Source: Bacillota bacterium (GTDB lineage Bacteria; Bacillota; Bacilli; Paenibacillales; NBRC-103111). From it: 64,000 nt of DNA. The stretch is taken from positions 219,728 to 283,727 of the forward strand of contig JAEWIS010000026.1 of the NCBI GenBank assembly GCA_023386955.1, in the 5' to 3' direction. Below, one piece after another: positions 61,356-64,000 of the stretch; within the stretch, counting starts at the first letter, position 1, and the number at the start of each line of letters is the position of its first letter. The notes under the pieces are model-generated. The model did no database searches, was not told the DNA's origin, and saw only the letters and a list, made by a program, of their open reading frames with translations. The position numbers and the translations under genes are program-made.

Positions 61356-63533
61356 GTGGGCTACATTCACGAAATGGATTCCATTGCCCGGTCCAGCGGG
61401 GGCAGCACAGAAAAGGTGTTAGAGACCATCGCCAACCGCTATATCGGCGCTAATCCCCAGGAGCCGCCGGTCTACCGTGTCCATGACGGGGCAAGCTTCC
61501 GGCGTCAGGAGGACTGTCGGTATGATATGAACCTGGGTCGGCGCTGGCCGGATATCCGGGACGGGCAGTATGTCTATGCTTGGGGCAAGCTTTGGTGTGC
61601 GCAGGAGGGGGAGCTTCCTTTTGCAGTCAGCTGCTATGGCCCGGTGAAGGTGTTCGTGAACGGCAGCAGGCAATTTGCATCCAACCTCAACGACGACGTT
61701 TTCCCTGAACGGCGGGCTGTGTTCCGGGCGCGTGTGGTCAAGGGATGGAATCACCTGGTCCTGGAGTTTACGGCAACGGGAACCGGCTGCGGCGCAGTTT
61801 TCGGAACCGGCAGCGTAAAAGGTGCACCCATGCATTTCCTGTCACCGGGACCAGACCGGGCAGGGCGGGAGGGCTGGATTTACAGTGAACCCCAGGATGA
61901 ACCGTGGACGGCAGAACTCGGGCAGCTGGAGGAGCAAAGCACAGGCGGTCTGGAATGGTATCCCCGGCCGGAATGGTCGGAACAGGAGCGGGCGGCCGGA
62001 AGCTTCAGCCGGATTCTGGGCGGTGAAGCCGGGAATACGGCTTTTGCCTGGACAGGACTGTGCTGCAGCCGGGCTGGCGGAAGCCGGCTGGATCTGACCG
62101 GTGAAGCCTCGGGGGCATTTGAGGTATACGTGAATGGCCGCGAATATTACCGGTCTCCGGAAGACCAGGAGGGGGCGTTCCGCGTGCCCTTGGAGCTGGA
62201 CGGGGGCGGACACAAGCTTGTGGTGCGTTCTGTCTGTCCAGGCGGCGGCAGGTGGGATTTCCGTCTGAATGCGCCAGGAGCGGATACTGGCGTGCAGCTG
62301 GAGATGCCCTATCCGGTGGAAGGACTGCCTGATACCTGGCTGTATCTGGGTCCTTTTGCACCGGGGCAGGCGCCTGCTGCGGAGGCTGTGGCCAGGCTGG
62401 ATGTTTTATTCGGCCCGGAGGGGAGCAAGCGCTTCTGGCGGGCGGATTTGCCTGATGCAGCCGTCCGCCCGTATCTGGAAACGGCCCTTTACGGCAAATG
62501 GAACTATCCCCTGGGTGTAACTCTTTACGGCATTCTCAAAACGGGGGAGGAGCTGGAGAAGTCCCACTTACTTGACTATGCCGCAGACCATATCGAGCAG
62601 TGCACCGCGCTTCACGAATATGCCATGTGGGATACGGAGCAATACGGCGCGCCGGGTATTAATCACCAGCTGGCGATGATTGACAGCCTGGATGACTGCG
62701 GCTCCTTTGGAGCGGCGATGCTGACGGCCCATGCAGCCCGGCCTTTGACGGGGGCGAGGGAAACGGCGGCCCATATCGCCCACTATATTTCGCATGTGCA
62801 AGACAGGCTTTCCGACGGGGCGTTGTACCGGGTGAAGGGCACCACGGACTTCATGGCAGGCACTATGTGGTGCGACGACTTGTATATGAGCACGCCGTTT
62901 CTGGGCAAGTATTATGCGCTGACCGGCGAGCTCTCCTATCTGGAGGATGCCGCCCGGCAGTTCCTGCTGTACAAGGAGCGGATGTACATTCCAGAGCAGC
63001 AGATTATGCATCATGTGTTTGACCACAAGTTCGGCAAACCCAACGGTGTGCCCTGGGGCCGCGGCAACGGCTGGGTGCTGTTTTCCCTCACGGAGATTCT
63101 GGAGCTGATGCCTGTGGAGCATGAACTCTACCAGCCATTGCTGGTATTTTTCCGGGAGCTGTGCCAGGGTTATTTGAGGCTCCAGGGGCCTGAAGGTCTG
63201 TGGCATCAGGTGCTCACCGACCATAGCTCCTACCAGGAGGCCTCCTGCACGTCTATGTTCATCTACGCCTACTCCAGAGGCATCCGCTTCGGGTGGCTGG
63301 AGGAGACAGATGCGTATGCGGCTGCGGCTCTCCGCGCATGGCAGGCTCTGATGGAGCTGTGTATCGACAGGCAGGGCAACGTGTACGGCGTTTGCCGGGG
63401 CTCCGGCTATTCCTTCAACAAATATTATTACAAGGATCAGCTGAGCTGGCAGCTAAACGACACCCACGGCATCGGCATTGTGCTGCTGGCGGGCATCGAA
63501 TGCCTGAAGCTGGCGCGCACGGGCAGCCGGTAA
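61356..63533 (+). CDS. GH105 unsaturated rhamnogalacturonyl hydrolase with two N-terminal domains
   Basis: A 725-residue protein. The last 360 residues are a GH105 alpha/alpha toroid (YteR/YesR-like) with the catalytic Asp pair Asp507-Asp508 in GTMWCDDLYMSTPFL, and VPWGRGNGWVLFSL and GSGYSFNKYYY. GH105 enzymes remove unsaturated galacturonic acid from the lyase products. The first 350 residues contain two beta-rich jelly-roll-like modules (KVFVNGSRQFASN and FEVYVNGREYYRS), which ordinary 375-residue GH105 enzymes lack. GTG is the start, after AAGGAGGCTCTAGGAA. Confidence 0.88.
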   Translation: MGYIHEMDSIARSSGGSTEKVLETIANRYIGANPQEPPVYRVHDGASFRRQEDCRYDMNLGRRWPDIRDGQYVYAWGKLWCAQEGELPFAVSCYGPVKVFVNGSRQFASNLNDDVFPERRAVFRARVVKGWNHLVLEFTATGTGCGAVFGTGSVKGAPMHFLSPGPDRAGREGWIYSEPQDEPWTAELGQLEEQSTGGLEWYPRPEWSEQERAAGSFSRILGGEAGNTAFAWTGLCCSRAGGSRLDLTGEASGAFEVYVNGREYYRSPEDQEGAFRVPLELDGGGHKLVVRSVCPGGGRWDFRLNAPGADTGVQLEMPYPVEGLPDTWLYLGPFAPGQAPAAEAVARLDVLFGPEGSKRFWRADLPDAAVRPYLETALYGKWNYPLGVTLYGILKTGEELEKSHLLDYAADHIEQCTALHEYAMWDTEQYGAPGINHQLAMIDSLDDCGSFGAAMLTAHAARPLTGARETAAHIAHYISHVQDRLSDGALYRVKGTTDFMAGTMWCDDLYMSTPFLGKYYALTGELSYLEDAARQFLLYKERMYIPEQQIMHHVFDHKFGKPNGVPWGRGNGWVLFSLTEILELMPVEHELYQPLLVFFRELCQGYLRLQGPEGLWHQVLTDHSSYQEASCTSMFIYAYSRGIRFGWLEETDAYAAAALRAWQALMELCIDRQGNVYGVCRGSGYSFNKYYYKDQLSWQLNDTHGIGIVLLAGIECLKLARTGSR

Positions 63534-63558
63534 CCCGCCGGGATCAATAGAGAGTGGG

Positions 63559-63586
63559 AAGAGTCGCATTTATGCGGCTCTTTTTT
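63559..63586 (+). terminator. Terminator of the rhamnogalacturonan operon
   Basis: AGAGTCGCAT and ATGCGGCTCT form a stem with one G-T pair and a 2-nt loop (slightly larger when breathing), followed by TTTTT. Confidence 0.85.
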
Positions 63587-63637
63587 CTGCTGCCAGCAGA
63601 AAATACGGGCGTGGGGGAGTCTAACCTTATGGAGGAG

Positions 63638-63824
63638 GCTAACGAATCTCAGCGACGCTATTTCGGCCGGTTGGCGCCTTTTTCGGCTGTAACGAATCTG
63701 AGAAGCCTTATTCCGCCTCAAAACGGCTGAAAGGAGGCCCGGCGTAAGCAATAGCGCGGATCAGATTCGTTACATTCGCAAACGACCCCTTTTACGTGAA
63801 ATAAGCGTTGTGAGATTCGTTGCT
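63638..63824. repeat. Four-unit dyad element, copy 7 (187 bp)
   Basis: Direct units at 63640-63663 and 63690-63712 (TAACGAATCTCAGCGACGCTATT and a relative) and inverted units at 63750-63772 and about 63799-63822 (AATA…AGATTCGTT). The core theme GAATCT/AGATTC is unique to this locus. The 50-bp spacing and 187-bp length are kept. Confidence 0.88.
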
Positions 63825-64000
63825 ATGAACGTTTTTGTCAAGCCCTCCGTTTTGTAGGGGCGGAGCATGTGGCGCGGGAGCAAATAAACGAGCGACGGTC
63901 GGCACGCTGCTATCCGTGGGTTGGGTACCACATGGTATGCCTTCGTCAAGGAGAGCGGTGGCAAGCTAGAAACGCACGTAAAGGGAAGTTCCCTTTGTGC
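63825..64000. other. Unassigned window end
   Basis: No gene is recognised here. The short minus-strand ORF at 63770-63964 overlaps the dyad element and has no recognisable motif. Near the end AAAGGGAA-G-TTCCCTTT (about 63978-63994) forms a perfect inverted repeat. The region might belong to a mobile element or the leader of the next gene; nothing decides this. Confidence 0.3.

Noticed and set aside
63770..63964. A 64-codon minus-strand frame at the window end
   Set aside because: It overlaps the last dyad element, has no family likeness and no convincing ribosome-binding site.

Overview
The window looks like about 64 kb of chromosome from a Gram-positive, spore-forming member of the Bacillales, most likely Paenibacillus or a close relative. 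The evidence is gene order and protein type. There is a dnaG-sigA-trmK-yqfO run, a typA ... ylaL-ylaJ-ylaK block ordered much as in Bacillus subtilis, a YhcN/YlaJ spore lipoprotein, ypuI, a NifS-ThiI pair, AGGAGG-type ribosome-binding sites, frequent GTG/TTG starts, and a rhamnogalacturonan locus of the yes/yte type. The DNA is fairly GC-rich, which produces many long but false antisense ORFs.

Layout. 1-4370: housekeeping genes (dnaG tail, sigA, a membrane protein, trmK, yqfO, a small membrane protein). 4421-5220: an intergenic dyad element, then the RNase P RNA gene, whose sequence resembles the A type rather than the B type of B. subtilis. 5333-8036: a MurR/RpiR regulator and an IlvD/Edd dehydratase sharing AT-rich operator-like sequences. 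8068-16195: a subtilase, ypuI, a VanH-like D-2-hydroxyacid dehydrogenase next to a decayed kdgT permease, a LysR regulator, a TetR/MFS efflux pair with three operators, and two small proteins. 16947-21783: a BMP-type nucleoside-like ABC importer preceded by four PurBox-like sequences. 22084-25652: a small membrane protein, a lytic transglycosylase, and the cysteine desulfurase/ThiI pair. 26046-32102: alpha-xylosidase, calcium P-type ATPase, TerC protein. 32264-36986: a Pho-box-preceded alkaline phosphatase abutting an ABC ATPase/permease and a DUF3299-like lipoprotein, reminiscent of zinc (Zrg) systems. 37364-44204: two membrane proteins, typA, a small unknown, an LCP protein, ylaL, ylaJ, ylaK. 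44688-63533: a pentapeptide protein and a large carbohydrate locus: GH42, an LplB/YtcP-type ABC importer with two solute-binding lipoproteins, a YesS-like AraC sensor, a PL26-like lyase, YesU-like DUF1961, a polysaccharide deacetylase, a beta-propeller protein and a GH105 hydrolase with extra N-terminal domains. Together these would import rhamnogalacturonan-I oligosaccharides and degrade them in the cytoplasm.

The most striking unexplained feature is a family of intergenic elements found at seven places, about one per 9 kb. Each has four roughly 26-bp units, two direct and then two inverted. Most copies have a 50-bp period within each half, a 35-bp centre and an overall length of 187 bp. Each unit has the form TAACG-N11-CG(C/T)TATT. 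The inner sequence is shared by the four units of one locus but differs between loci, so architecture is conserved and sequence is not. I do not recognise this as a named element.
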